From: Methanobacteriota archaeon
GTDB lineage: Archaea; Halobacteriota; Methanosarcinia; Methanosarcinales; Methanosarcinaceae
DNA length: 64,000 bases
Direction: 5' to 3'
Assembly (NCBI GenBank): GCA_016841265.1
Contig: JAENZL010000011.1
Location: forward strand, 1-64,000
How positions within the stretch are numbered: position 1 is the first letter of the stretch; every line of letters begins with the position of its first letter. The notes beneath the pieces are model-generated. The model saw only the letters and a program-made list of their open reading frames with translations, searched no databases and was not told the origin of the DNA. Shown here in pieces: positions 48,346-57,990 of this stretch. The position numbers and the translations under genes are program-made.

Positions 48346-48766
48346 TTTTTGACCCGAAAGCAAAAAGCAAAAAACAAAAAGCAAAAGTAAAGTGGAACAG
48401 CAGAGTGGCTATTTTTAAACAGGTGTCTTATTGAAGAAATTCTACCCTACAATAGAACTTTTGGGACCTATTTTCCTACAATATTTCCAAAAAAATTCAA
48501 AAATATTTACCCCCTTAAATGACACCATCTGCCCTACCCAATGTGAAAAAGTAATCAGGATAAAGGAAAGGGCGAGGTAAGGAATCTTACCAATGACATG
48601 GCCATTTTAATAGCGGCATTGTAACACCAACATAACAATAAAATTTAGTAAGTTTGGGATGGGGAAGGAAAAAATAAATAAAAAATAACCTAAAAAACAA
48701 CCAGATAAACAAAACAACCGGATTCAAAAAAGAGCATCTTGAAATCGGTTTAACTTCACCCAACCC

Positions 48767-48790
48767 AAAGTTTAACTTTCGTTAAACTTT
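48767..48790. promoter_or_regulatory. Perfect inverted repeat (possible operator or RNA hairpin)
   Basis: AAAGTTTAAC and GTTAAACTTT are separated by TTTC, giving a 10-bp stem with a 4-nt loop. It is AT-rich and lies 24 bp before the G-run motif. No gene begins nearby except the MFS gene, 570 bp further. Confidence 0.45.
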
Positions 48791-48813
48791 ATTAAAGGGA
48801 TTGTGAGCGGGTT

Positions 48814-48845
48814 GGGGAGTGGGGGGTCATATGGGGAGTGGGGGG
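48814..48845 (+). other. G-quadruplex-like motif
   Basis: Two copies of GGGGAGTGGGGGG are separated by TCATAT, giving four runs of 4, 6, 4 and 6 G within 32 bp. This satisfies the usual pattern for an intramolecular G-quadruplex on the plus strand. It is exceptional in this AT-rich spacer. The remaining parts of 47355-49358 show no gene. Confidence 0.6.
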
Positions 48846-49358
48846 TATGGTATGTGAAAAAAGTTTCCCGCTCACAATATATTCTATGCAGATTTATTGT
48901 ATAAATAGCTATCCATTTTCTTCAAGTTATTATAATATAAAAAATATCATGAACAAAACTGGCAATAAAATCTACAATTTCACAGATATATTTATTGGAT
49001 GTGTTAGGGTGAAACCGATTCCCATTATTACTAAAAGTCGAACATATAAATAAACAGCAGACATTTAATAGATGCATAATGGCACGGATCTGAAATAATC
49101 AAAAGTTTTGATTTATTATTAGGGAGTTAAAATTTAGAAGAATGCATAAGTTCTTATTAATAATTATAGATGAAAAAATTAAAGGTATCAGAAATATTTT
49201 GATAAACTTTACATCCGTAAACCCGAATTATCCGACGCATGGCTCCAAAAAAGAAACGCATTCAAGGATGGGCTGCAGAGGGGAGAGCGCAGTGAAAAAC
49301 GGGAACAAAAAAGAAGAAGCGAAAGGATTATTTACCCTATCAACAGGGTGTAAGTGCC

Positions 49359-50564
49359 ATGAACCCTGAAAGGTTTTTGATATATACAACGGTTCTCACA
49401 ATCATGGGGCTTTCAAATGCCGTAATCCCCATCCTTCCGGAACTTGCAGCCCAGGACCACAGTAGTTTCGGGACGTTTGCTTCCAGTCTTCTCTTTTCGG
49501 CTTATTTCCTGGGAGCCCTCGCGACAATGCTCCCATTCGGAATCCTTTCAGATAGGTTCGGAAACCTCAGGTTCATAGGGCTCGGCATTCTCCTTACAGC
49601 AGGTTCGGGGCTGATCATGCTGCTTTCCAAAAACCTCTGGGTCCTTCTGCTCGCAAGGTTTGTGGAAGGCTCGGCCTGCGGAGCGTTTTTCCCGGCAGCC
49701 TTTTCCACCCTTTCGGAATACCGGAACCCGGGCCGTCACATGGGAGAATTTACATTTCTGCTCAACGCCGGCCTGGCCGCAGGTACCCTTTTCTCAGGAT
49801 TGCTGGCTGAAACCCACCTGAAAGGAGCAATTTTTATCTTCACGTTCATGTCATTTATCCTTATCCTGCTCATTCTGCCCAAACACCGGGAACTTAGAAG
49901 TCCAGGCCAGGTAGGGAAGAAAACCACGGAAAACAGAGCCTTGTTAAACAGCATTACAGGGGACCAAGATACAGGGGACCAAGATACAGGAAACCGAAAT
50001 ACAGGAAACCGGCCGGATTCCATTCCAGAATCCTTCAAAAGCGCCTTCGTGACCCTTAGTTCCGTTTTTCAGGGAAAACATTCCAGAATACTGCTCCTTT
50101 CGGTACTCCTGAACGGCGGGATAGGGATTCTCATAGCCAATTACCCGGACTATAGTGCGGACTTCCTGACAAAAGCCCAGCTTGGGGGTTCCATTGCAAG
50201 CCTCTACATCTGTGCCATGATAACCTCACTCCTTATAGGCCGCTATTCCATAGGGGAAAAAACCATGATAAGGATAGGGATTGCTTTTTCTGCACTTGGA
50301 GCCTTTCTTGCAATCCAGTACCCTTTACCCGGCTTCTCCTGTCTGGGGGGAGGCTCCGGAATTGCCATTGTAGGGTTTTCCCTGGCCTTTGCCCGGATGG
50401 ACATAGACAGAGGCCTTGCCATGGGGCTCTTTAATACCACAATATATGCAGGGCTTTCCCTTGCCCCGATAATAGCAGGACTTTTTACAGGGATCCTGAA
50501 CCTGGAAGAAATCTTCCTGGCAAACAGCTGCATCCTAACAGGGGCTTTTTTCCTGAAAGAATGA
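49359..50564 (+). CDS. MFS transporter, first of a tandem pair
   Basis: A 401-residue major facilitator superfamily transporter with about 12 membrane helices. The loop between helices 2 and 3 carries the MFS signature-like GILSDRFGNLRFIGLGI. The end of helix 4 and the start of helix 5 show FVEGSACGAFFPAAFSTL. The central cytoplasmic loop contains the repeated GDQDTGDQDTGNRNTGNR (about residues 205-222), encoded by about 3.5 copies of a 15-bp repeat that the paralogue downstream lacks. A putative drug or sugar exporter; the substrate is unknown. GGGTG precedes the ATG. The paralogue follows after 64 bp. Confidence 0.88.
   Translation: MNPERFLIYTTVLTIMGLSNAVIPILPELAAQDHSSFGTFASSLLFSAYFLGALATMLPFGILSDRFGNLRFIGLGILLTAGSGLIMLLSKNLWVLLLARFVEGSACGAFFPAAFSTLSEYRNPGRHMGEFTFLLNAGLAAGTLFSGLLAETHLKGAIFIFTFMSFILILLILPKHRELRSPGQVGKKTTENRALLNSITGDQDTGDQDTGNRNTGNRPDSIPESFKSAFVTLSSVFQGKHSRILLLSVLLNGGIGILIANYPDYSADFLTKAQLGGSIASLYICAMITSLLIGRYSIGEKTMIRIGIAFSALGAFLAIQYPLPGFSCLGGGSGIAIVGFSLAFARMDIDRGLAMGLFNTTIYAGLSLAPIIAGLFTGILNLEEIFLANSCILTGAFFLKE
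49959..50010 (+). repeat. In-frame 15-bp tandem repeat inside the MFS gene
   Basis: The unit GGGGACCAAGATACA is repeated about 3.5 times, the later units changed to GGAAACCGAAATACA. Since it is a multiple of three, it adds five residues per copy in the loop between the two halves of the transporter and keeps the reading frame. Confidence 0.85.
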
Positions 50565-50628
50565 AAGGAAAATAGGGATGAAGAAAGAAGAAATAACAGT
50601 AAAAAAGAAAAATCAGAATGAATAACCT

Positions 50629-51786
50629 ATGAACTCGAAAAAACTCATATTATACTCCTCGGTCTTTGCAGTCCAGGGGCTCTGCAATGCAGCGATTCCT
50701 GTCCTTCCGGAACTTGCGGGAGAGAGCGCAAACTCTGCCGCAGCCTCGAACCTGATCTATTCCGGGTATTTTCTGGGAGCATTTATCACCCTCCTTCCCT
50801 TCGGGATCCTTGCAGACAGGATAGGGAACCTGAAAGTTGCGGGACTCGGGATTCTGCTGACCGTCCTCTCGGGCCTTTCCATATTCCTATCGGACAACCT
50901 CTGGGTCCTGGGGATTTCCAGGTTTGTAGAGGGCATGGGCTGCGGGGCATTTTTCCCGGCCGCCTTTTCCATGATAGCCGAATGGAAAGACAGCAAAAGT
51001 AGCCTGGGAGAGTTCAATTTCCTGCTAAATGCCGGGCTTGCGGCCGGGGTTCTTTTAGCAGGGCTGCTCGCAGGACAGGGTATTAAGACCGCAATAGGAA
51101 TCTTCACCCTGCTGGCAGGACTTTCCACCGCATTCCTTCTCACGGAAACCGGGGAACTTCTTACCTCAGGGGGAAATGCAATAAACCAATCCACAGGTTT
51201 TCGAAAAGCCAGCCCTGCCAAAAGGAAACAGGGAATGTCATTCTTTTCCGAACTTGGCCGCCAGCTGAAAAAAAGCTGCGAAGCACTTTTCGGAAGGAGC
51301 TTTGGGAAAATCTGGATCACTTCGGTCCTGCTCTACGGGACCACCGGACTGCTGACTGCAAATTTCCCGGAATACAGTGCGGACTTCCTGACAAAACCGG
51401 AACTGGGAATTGCGATTTCTGCTTCATACCTGGCCGCAATGTTGAGTTCTCTTGCCGCAGGCAGGACTCAGGCAGGATATAAAAGTATAATCAGGATAGG
51501 GATAACCTTTGCAGTTGCCGGGATCCTGCTTTCCGTAAAGGTGCCCCTGCTGGCTTTTGCCTTGATAGGGGCAGGAGGAGGAGCCGCAGTGGTTGGCCTG
51601 GTCACTGCCGTATCCAGGATCAGCTCCAGCGGCTTTGCAATGGGGCTTTTCAACACAGGAATCTATGCCGGCCTGGGCCTGGTCCCTGTTTTAGGGAGTC
51701 TCTTCCTGGGCCATTTCAGTTACGAAGAGGTTTTCATGGGAAGTGCCCTGGCACTCCTCCTGATGCTTTTTGTAAAAATTGATTGA
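50629..51786 (+). CDS. MFS transporter, second of a tandem pair
   Basis: A 385-residue MFS transporter clearly paralogous to the preceding gene: LYSSVFAVQGLCNAAIPVLPELAG, GILADRIGNLKVAGLGILLTVLSGL and FVEGMGCGAFFPAAFSMIAEWKD align along the whole length. Its central loop is plain and lacks the repeated GDQDTG stretch. The pair arose by tandem duplication and has diverged well. They may act separately or as partners; the substrate is unknown. A T-poor, purine-rich spacer of 205 bp follows. Confidence 0.87.
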   Translation: MNSKKLILYSSVFAVQGLCNAAIPVLPELAGESANSAAASNLIYSGYFLGAFITLLPFGILADRIGNLKVAGLGILLTVLSGLSIFLSDNLWVLGISRFVEGMGCGAFFPAAFSMIAEWKDSKSSLGEFNFLLNAGLAAGVLLAGLLAGQGIKTAIGIFTLLAGLSTAFLLTETGELLTSGGNAINQSTGFRKASPAKRKQGMSFFSELGRQLKKSCEALFGRSFGKIWITSVLLYGTTGLLTANFPEYSADFLTKPELGIAISASYLAAMLSSLAAGRTQAGYKSIIRIGITFAVAGILLSVKVPLLAFALIGAGGGAAVVGLVTAVSRISSSGFAMGLFNTGIYAGLGLVPVLGSLFLGHFSYEEVFMGSALALLLMLFVKID

Positions 51787-51991
51787 CTTGCTTAAGTGAA
51801 TATTAAACAGACAAAAGCAAGAGCTCCGGGGCAAAAATACCCGGAGGAGAATAAGGGAACTCAGGGAAAAAAGACAAGAAACCTTGCCCCTGAAAGAATG
51901 AAGGAAGTTGCAAAAACTTCGCACAAGCTTTAAAAAGCCAAAAACCCCTATGCTATAGCAATATAGAATTTTTTGACATTTGGGTGATTGG

Positions 51992-52477
51992 TTGAAAATA
52001 AAAGCCAGAGTTCAACTAAGGAAAAATGCGAAGAACAAACTTGTAAAGGAATTTGTTTCCCTTTTCGGGGACGGAATTTCCGGACTTGCCGACAGCAGCT
52101 TCGAAAAGCTCACCACGGACGAATACACCCTCATCCTGGTGGGAGGCAAACCCCTGATTTTTGAAGTGGAAGGAAAGCTTTTCCCTACCGTCCGCGGAGC
52201 CCTTGAACTGGGGCTCAAACAGCGTCTTGTTGTCGTGGATAAAGGGGCAGTCCGCTTTGTTTCAAAAGGAGCGGACATTATGAGCCCCGGAATCGTAAAC
52301 GCAGACCCTGAAATAAAAGAAGGGGAACTGGTGATCATCGTGGAAGAAACCCACGGAAAAGCCCTTGCAATAGGGAGAGCCCTGATGGACGGGGCCAGGA
52401 TGACAGAAACAGATTCAGGAAAAGCAGTCAAATCAATTACTTATGTTGGAGATAAACTCTGGAACCTGGAAATGTGA
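51992..52477 (+). CDS. PUA-domain RNA-binding protein (MCT-1-like)
   Basis: A 161-residue protein with an N-terminal pre-PUA part and a C-terminal PUA domain, an RNA-binding fold found in MCT-1, archaeosine transglycosylases and pseudouridine synthases. PUA residues include KGAVRFVSKGADIMSPGIVNADPEIKEGELVIIVEETHGKALAIGRALMDG. It has no catalytic domain. A role in rRNA or tRNA binding or in ribosome recycling is inferred from MCT-1. TTG at 51992 is chosen because GGTGAT lies just upstream; an in-frame TTG at 51980 would include the ribosome binding site. Confidence 0.85.
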   Translation: MKIKARVQLRKNAKNKLVKEFVSLFGDGISGLADSSFEKLTTDEYTLILVGGKPLIFEVEGKLFPTVRGALELGLKQRLVVVDKGAVRFVSKGADIMSPGIVNADPEIKEGELVIIVEETHGKALAIGRALMDGARMTETDSGKAVKSITYVGDKLWNLEM

Positions 52478-52703
52478 GAAAACCCGGCCCCTCCACATAA
52501 AGGGGCTAAGGGCTCCAGAAAAAGACCTAAAAACGATCAGACCTAAAAACGATCAGACATGAAAACGACCCGGTAACAACCCAAAAAAGGACATCTTATG
52601 TAAAGGGAATCAGGGCCTTTTTTAACAGCAAATTTAATTAGTTATAGATTTCAATATAGGAAAGTACTATCTAAATTAAAAAAAATAGAAAAGGCGTGCA
52701 TAG

Positions 52704-53084
52704 ATGGCGAAACTCATAGACAAGATCCTTGGCAGCAACGTAAAAAGTGCGACCAGTGCCGACGACTACACGGAAATTGACCTCAGCAAATATGAGGAGG
52801 TCCTTGAGGACGAACCTGCGGAAACCTACATAAAAATTGCAGAAATAACGAATATCAACCAGGTAGCCGCATTGAAACAGGAAGTGTACAACGGGAACAT
52901 CCTGATGATCGACATTTCGAACATCCGGAGTGACGAACTTCTGAGGGATAGGGTTTTAAAAGAGCTCAAAGATGTAGTGGTTGACGTCCACGGAGACATT
53001 GCAGGAGTTAAAGGAAGTACTGTGATCGTAACCCCCACGGGCGTAAAAATAGACAGATCAAAAATCATTGGTGGAAGATATTGA
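52704..53084 (+). CDS. sepF: Cell division protein SepF
   Basis: The archaeal membrane anchor of FtsZ, 126 residues. The N-terminal MAKLIDKILG is a short amphipathic helix for membrane binding. A flexible acidic linker (about 15-40) and the SepF core (YIKIAEITNINQVAALKQEVYNGNILMIDISNIRSDELLRDRVLKELKDVVVDVHGDIAGVKGSTVIVTPTGVKI) follow. The length matches archaeal rather than bacterial SepF. The zpr1-like gene overlaps its last four bases. ftsZ itself is 10 kb away in the same direction. Confidence 0.93.
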   Translation: MAKLIDKILGSNVKSATSADDYTEIDLSKYEEVLEDEPAETYIKIAEITNINQVAALKQEVYNGNILMIDISNIRSDELLRDRVLKELKDVVVDVHGDIAGVKGSTVIVTPTGVKIDRSKIIGGRY

Positions 53085-53725
53085 ACAAGGATTTTTTTAC
53101 ACAGGAAAGTTTTGAGACCCGGGTATCCTGCCCACTCTGTCACAGTGAAATGGTGATGCACTGGCAGAGGGATAATATTCCATATTTCGGGGATGTCATG
53201 TACATAAGTGCGAATTGCAAATGCAGTTTCCGCTTTGCAGACACCATGATCCTCGCAAGCAAGGAGCCCGTGCGTTATGAACTGACAGTTGAAAGCCCGG
53301 AAGACCTGGATGCAAGGGTCATACGGTCGACCTCAGGAACTATCCGTATCCCGGAGATGGGGATCGATATCGAGCCTGGTACGGTTTCGGACTCATACAT
53401 AACGAACATAGAAGGTGTACTGCAACGGGTCCGGAATGTCCTGGAAATGGCAGGTAGATGGGCAAAGGATGATGAAGAAAAGTTAGCCCGCAGTCAGGAG
53501 CTTCTCGGAATGCTCGACGAAGTGCTTGAGGGCAAAAGAACGATTACGGTCATAATCGAAGACCCCATGGGAAACAGTGCGATAATTTCAAAGAAAGTCA
53601 AGGAATACAAACTCACGAAAGAAGAAGTTGAAAAGCTCAATACAGGCATGATCGTATTCGATGTTGATAAATCCGAACTTGAGATGGACGTCTCGGACAA
53701 TATCAAGCCTCTCGGAGGAAACTAA
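53081..53725 (+). CDS. ZPR1-type zinc-finger protein
   Basis: A 214-residue single-module version of the ZPR1 family. The zinc finger is CPLCHSEMVMHWQRDNIPYFGDVMYISANCKCSFR, with the CxxC and CxC pairs. The beta-rich domain follows (PVRYELTVESPEDLDARVIRSTSGTIRIPEMGIDIEPG), with a helical insertion, IEGVLQRVRNVLEMAG. Eukaryotic ZPR1 has two modules and acts with translation factor eEF1A; a chaperone-like role is possible here. The start is TTG at 53081, overlapping sepF by TTGA, so translation is coupled. Confidence 0.9.
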   Translation: MNKDFFTQESFETRVSCPLCHSEMVMHWQRDNIPYFGDVMYISANCKCSFRFADTMILASKEPVRYELTVESPEDLDARVIRSTSGTIRIPEMGIDIEPGTVSDSYITNIEGVLQRVRNVLEMAGRWAKDDEEKLARSQELLGMLDEVLEGKRTITVIIEDPMGNSAIISKKVKEYKLTKEEVEKLNTGMIVFDVDKSELEMDVSDNIKPLGGN

Positions 53726-54127
53726 TTCTTTTTTCCCGATAATTCAATAGTTCGAAAAGGGGCCCGGGGACCAGGAAACCCTCATAGTTATAATACAGCG
53801 CTCGCTCGGTACTCATATAGTGTTAATATAGTGCTAATATCGTACCCCGTATGGCTCCGGTATCTACCCAAATAGTTATCAACTTTTATCCCTGTATGCT
53901 AAGCTTTTATTTAAAACAAAACACTACATTTAGCCCTATATGTGCACTTGCACCCTTCACGGTGAAGTTTGCACCCCTTAAAATTACGCTTATAACTCCA
54001 CACAATTAAGTTTACATCCCCTAAATTAACTTAAAACCCCCATTACAATTCAAATCGGGAATCCCTGCATCCCTTCCGAAATTACATTTGAACCCTTAAT
54101 CCCTTCAATATTACATTTACACTCTTC
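53726..54127. other. Pyrimidine-rich spacer before proS
   Basis: No gene was seen. The right half is made of degenerate TTACATTTGCACCCCT-like units that grade into the 16-bp array. The promoter of proS is not obvious. Confidence 0.35.
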
Positions 54128-54210
54128 ATAATTTGAATCCATCATAATTTGAATCCATCATAATTTGAATCCATCATAATTTGAATCCATCATAATTTGA
54201 ATCCATCATA
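54128..54210. repeat. 16-bp tandem array upstream of proS
   Basis: ATAATTTGAATCCATC repeats five times with a period of 16 bp (GAATCC at 54135, 54151, 54167, 54183 and 54199), nearly without mismatch. It ends 35 bp before the proS start, so it lies in the promoter or leader of that gene. Confidence 0.92.
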
Positions 54211-54245
54211 AGAATTAATTGATATTACGGTAATACGGTGAAGCT

Positions 54246-55688
54246 ATGGCAGAAAGTGAAAAAGAAGCAGCACTTCCTCCAAAAGAGGAATTTAGCGATT
54301 GGTACAACGACCTCCTGTGGATGGCTGAGATCATGGACGTCCGCTATCCGGTAAAGGGGCTCTATGTCTGGTACCCCTTTGGTTTCGCCATTAGGAGGAG
54401 CACTTACGGGATTATCCGGGAAATCCTTGACGAAAGCGGACACCAGGAAACCCTCTTTCCCCTGCTGATCCCCGAAAACGAGTTCATGAAGGAAGCCGAA
54501 CATATCAAAGGCTTCGAAGATGAGGTTTACTGGGTGACCCACGGAGGAAAAGACCCCCTGGACATTCCCCTGGCACTTCGACCCACCAGTGAGACTGCTA
54601 TTTACCCCATGTACAAGATATGGATCAGGTCCCATGCAGACTTCCCTCTCAAGCTCTACCAGGTAGTAAACACCTTCCGCTATGAGACAAAGCACACCCG
54701 CCCTCTGATCCGGCTCAGGGAGATCACATCTTTCAAGGAAGCCCACACCGTGCACGCCACCTGGGAAGATGCCGAAGCCCAGGTAAAGGAAGCCGTGGAG
54801 CTTTACACCGAGATGTACCGCAGGCTTGCGGTCCCGGTACTCCGTTCAAGGAGACCTGAATGGGACAAGTTCCCGGGAGCGGACTACACCGATGCCATTG
54901 ACGCCATGATGCCGGACGGAAAGACCCTCCAGATAGGGACCTGCCACCACCTTGGGGACAACTTTGCAAAGACCTTTGAAATCACTTATGAGGACCCCGA
55001 GGGGGAACAACGCTATGCGCACCAGACCTGTTACGGGATTTCCGAGAGGTGTATTGCAGCTACAATTTCCATCCACGGAGACGACAAAGGCCTGGTCCTG
55101 CCCCCGGAGATCGCCCCTATTCAGGCAGTGATCATCCCGATCATTTTCAAGAAAGGTGCAGAAGAAGTCCTTGCAGCCTGCAAAGACGTCCAGGCCCGGC
55201 TGAAAAGGGTCGGCGTCAGGGTAGAAATCGATTCAAGTGACCTTCGGCCCGGAGCAAAGTACTACAGGTGGGAAATGAAAGGAGTGCCGCTGCGCCTTGA
55301 AATTGGCCCCCGCGATCTGCAGAACAACGTGGCAGTGGCAGTCCGGAGAGACACGGGAGAAAAAGAGCAGATCCCCCTCCCGGAAATTGAAGCAGGAGTG
55401 CTTTCCAGGTTCGAAGCGATCCACACCAGCCTCTATGAAAAGGCGAAGGCAGAACTTGAAAGCCGGATCTTTGCCTGCTCAGATCTCGAAGAAGTCAAGG
55501 AAAAACTCCCGAAAGGCGTGCCTACCATCCACTGGTGCGGCAAGAAGGACTGCGGACTTGCTATGGAAGACCGTATCGGAGCTGGAATACTCGGCATCCC
55601 CCTGGACCAGGAAGGAACGGATGAAGGAAAATGCCCTATCTGCGGTGAAGAGACAAAAACCCGCGTGTATGTGGCAAGAACCTACTGA
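54246..55688 (+). CDS. proS: Prolyl-tRNA synthetase (archaeal/eukaryotic type)
   Basis: A class IIa aminoacyl-tRNA synthetase that charges tRNA-Pro. The 480 residues include motif 1 near [23 protein letters not shown], the proline-site motif [20 protein letters not shown], and motif 2 [25 protein letters not shown]-like ([13 protein letters not shown]). Motif 3 is [22 protein letters not shown]. The C-terminal zinc-binding domain has CGKKDCGL and CPICGEE and ends in a Tyr, as in archaeal enzymes. It lacks the bacterial editing insertion. A perfect palindrome terminator follows. Confidence 0.96.
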   Translation: MAESEKEAALPPKEEFSDWYNDLLWMAEIMDVRYPVKGLYVWYPFGFAIRRSTYGIIREILDESGHQETLFPLLIPENEFMKEAEHIKGFEDEVYWVTHGGKDPLDIPLALRPTSETAIYPMYKIWIRSHADFPLKLYQVVNTFRYETKHTRPLIRLREITSFKEAHTVHATWEDAEAQVKEAVELYTEMYRRLAVPVLRSRRPEWDKFPGADYTDAIDAMMPDGKTLQIGTCHHLGDNFAKTFEITYEDPEGEQRYAHQTCYGISERCIAATISIHGDDKGLVLPPEIAPIQAVIIPIIFKKGAEEVLAACKDVQARLKRVGVRVEIDSSDLRPGAKYYRWEMKGVPLRLEIGPRDLQNNVAVAVRRDTGEKEQIPLPEIEAGVLSRFEAIHTSLYEKAKAELESRIFACSDLEEVKEKLPKGVPTIHWCGKKDCGLAMEDRIGAGILGIPLDQEGTDEGKCPICGEETKTRVYVARTY

Positions 55689-55764
55689 AAAAAAACTTTA
55701 TACTACTACCGCCTGCTCCCGGAAACCAGGGGCATGCGAAATATATTATTGAAACTGGAATTGA

Positions 55765-55786
55765 GGATGTCCTCCGGAGGACATCC
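55765..55786 (+). terminator. Terminator of proS (perfect 22-bp palindrome)
   Basis: GGATGTCCTCC is directly followed by its complement GGAGGACATCC, with a T-rich stretch (CTTCTTTTTTT) about 15 nt later. It lies 76 bp after the stop of proS. Because it contains GGAGG and its complement, the perfect symmetry is notable, but the position fits a terminator. Confidence 0.6.
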
Positions 55787-55799
55787 CTATTCACAGGAA

Positions 55800-56405
55800 A
55801 ACTTCTTTTTTTAAACGTTGGCATTTGCCCATAAACCGAAAAGATATAAAAGATTTTATAAATAAAAATAGTTATATAATTTGAAGAATTGTTCTTTTGA
55901 TATATATAACATGAGAGATTATTGTTATATCGGCATCATCCACCGGAATCTGTCAGCCAATAAATCGGTCAGTGAATCAGGGCAGAATAAATAAGGCAGG
56001 TAGGTAAAAATCAGACGTAGGAACAGAAAGCTAGAAGGTAAAGGGTTACTGACAGGAACACTGACTAAAAGTATACGCAATTGATCTTTATTTGACGTTA
56101 AAAAGAAATTGGCCACACGAACTTGGAATTAAGCAAAAATAAAGTAAAGTTAACTTTATCATGAGTAAATATTATTTTATTGTTGATTAAGATTAAATAT
56201 TATTTAATCGATAAATCCTTCCTATATTATCAGATTTGTATTCACCCTTCAAGCACTATTCAAAGATCGCAGAAATCACATTATTAAACCACATTATTAA
56301 ATCACATTATTAAATCACATTATTAAATCACAACATTAGTACGAAATATTACATATTTATTGAAAATTTACCTGGAATTAATTTTACATATAAAGGAGAT
56401 ATTAT
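55800..56405. other. AT-rich spacer before cobT with short repeats
   Basis: No gene was seen. It contains a 12-bp palindrome AAAGTTAACTTT (56146-56157) and four to five copies of CACATTATTAAAT at 56277-56330 (period 14). The leader ends with AAAGGAGATATTAT, a good ribosome binding site for the next gene. Confidence 0.5.
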
Positions 56406-57452
56406 ATGGCCTGGATTGAACCGGAAATACCAGCGAAACCTAAAAAACCGTTGTTTTTATGCGTGCTTTCAAACACAAAGACCGCGCACATCCCGAAACT
56501 TTCAGCCGCAGGAAAAACTGCCGAACTTACGGACTATACACCTGCTGGGGACGCGGAACTCATGGAAACCGGAAACATAATCAGTGTACCCGTGCTACCC
56601 ATGACGCCCCCCTATGACACCCCGACCCCTGCGATTATGACCCGCTCGGCGCTGAAGCTCACCGGAGCTCCTTACCATTTTGTAAATTCCGGCCTTATCG
56701 TGACTCCGGAAGTTCCATGCATCGATCTGAAAGCAAAGCCAGGAGAAGACATCCGGGAAGCTATTGCTGTAAGGGATGTGCAGGGAATCTACGAACGCGC
56801 AAAGTTCCTTGCCAAGAGGCTCAGGGACCACACCGACCATGTGGTCATAGGGGAAAGCATTCCTGGAGGAACGACCACTGCCAAGGGGGTCTTGAGCGCA
56901 CTTGGTTATAACGGGAATGTCAGCAGCAGCGCAGACGAAAACCCACTGGAACTGAAAAACAGGGTAGTTGCCGAAGGACTGGAAGCCTCAGGCCTGACCT
57001 TCGGAAGCCTGAAAGACGACCCCATGAAAGCCATTGCCTGCATGGGAGATCCCATGATGCCTGCAGTGGTCGGCCTTGCTGCAGGATTCCAGGAAAAGGG
57101 TGTAAAAGTTGTTCTTGCGGGCGGGACCCAGATGGCAGCTGTCTATGCCCTGATCAAGCATCTGGGAATCAACACCGAAAATATCTCCATCGCTACCACC
57201 CGCTATGTAGTTGAAGACAAATCGGCAAACTTTATGGAAATTGCCAAAAATCTGGGCGTGCCCGTCTATGTTGCAGACCCCGGATTTGGGAAATCTACCC
57301 TGAAAGGGCTCCACAGGTACGAAACGGGTACCATCAAAGAAGGGGCAGGGGCAGGGGGAGCCATGTACCTTGCAGGCCTCCACGGAATCAGCCAGGACGA
57401 GTTTCGGGGCGAAGTAGAAAACGTCTGCAAAACACTCAAGGCAGGGGAATGA
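56406..57452 (+). CDS. CobT-like nicotinate-nucleotide phosphoribosyltransferase (archaeal)
   Basis: A 348-residue protein of the archaeal family TIGR00303, related to bacterial CobT. CobT makes the alpha-riboside phosphate of the lower cobamide base from nicotinate mononucleotide. Visible features are [67 protein letters not shown], and a glycine-rich C-terminus [18 protein letters not shown] cobamide role fits an organism with CdhD/CdhE and methyltransferases, but the base attached in Methanosarcina differs from dimethylbenzimidazole. AAAGGAG lies about 8 nt upstream. Confidence 0.87.
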   Translation: MAWIEPEIPAKPKKPLFLCVLSNTKTAHIPKLSAAGKTAELTDYTPAGDAELMETGNIISVPVLPMTPPYDTPTPAIMTRSALKLTGAPYHFVNSGLIVTPEVPCIDLKAKPGEDIREAIAVRDVQGIYERAKFLAKRLRDHTDHVVIGESIPGGTTTAKGVLSALGYNGNVSSSADENPLELKNRVVAEGLEASGLTFGSLKDDPMKAIACMGDPMMPAVVGLAAGFQEKGVKVVLAGGTQMAAVYALIKHLGINTENISIATTRYVVEDKSANFMEIAKNLGVPVYVADPGFGKSTLKGLHRYETGTIKEGAGAGGAMYLAGLHGISQDEFRGEVENVCKTLKAGE

Positions 57453-57515
57453 GATTTTCGGACTCTTATGCCCCTCACCTTTTACATGGGACAGCCAGAA
57501 AGCCCCACAGCTTTA

Positions 57516-57633
57516 CAGGCTGTCCGACAATTCAATTTCAGGGCAAAATCATGTAAAAAAGAAGGCATTTAAAGCATTTAATTCGAAAAAGAAGGAAATT
57601 GAAAATTACTACTGGTAATTGTCGGACAGCCTG
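57516..57633. mobile_element. MITE-like element, family B, copy 2
   Basis: A 118-bp element with perfect 17-bp terminal inverted repeats, CAGGCTGTCCGACAATT at the left and its complement at the right. It is bounded by TTTA on both sides, a likely 4-bp target duplication. Its interior resembles the element at 21397-21509. It has no coding capacity; an autonomous partner elsewhere in the genome would be needed for movement. Confidence 0.8.
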
Positions 57634-57676
57634 TTTAGCGTGGGGTAGTTCACAAAATTGAAATTCATACAGGATT

Positions 57677-57832
57677 TCTTCAAACCTTTTTCTTCAAACC
57701 TTTTTCTGCAAACCTTTTTCTGCAAACCTTTTTCTGCAAACCTTTTTCTTCAAACCTTTTTCTTCAAACCTTTTTCTTTAAACCCTTTTTCTGCAAACCC
57801 TTTTCTGCAAACCTTTTTCTGCAAACCTTTTT
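57677..57832. repeat. 14-bp tandem array, about eleven copies
   Basis: Units CAAACCTTTTTCTT or CAAACCTTTTTCTG repeat every 14 bp from 57681 (57695, 57709, 57723 and onward), with slight length changes at the right end. The Phe/Leu/Lys/Pro-rich frame through it is an artefact of the repeat. It lies between the family B element and the small zinc-ribbon genes. The rest of 57453-57990 holds nothing else recognised. Confidence 0.9.
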
Positions 57833-57990
57833 TTCAATAAAGTCCAAACGGATAAGAGAAGCTTAAAGAAGAGAAAAAAACCGCAAAAAAGTTGAAAAAA
57901 GGTATTGAGAAGCAAGAACCTGTTAAGGCTCATCTTCAAAATTATTTAATTTTTTGATCGGGCCGAATTGTAAGATATATTTTTCCGGAA

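Noticed and set aside
49142-49369. 75-codon frame before the first MFS gene
   Set aside because: It overlaps the MFS start and has no family resemblance; the ribosome binding site for the MFS ATG lies inside it.
55765-55786. Restriction or operator palindrome
   Set aside because: The position after proS and the nearby T-run fit a terminator better; no gene starts close by.
57658-57840. 60-codon Phe/Leu/Lys-rich frame
   Set aside because: It consists wholly of the 14-bp repeat and has a low-complexity product.
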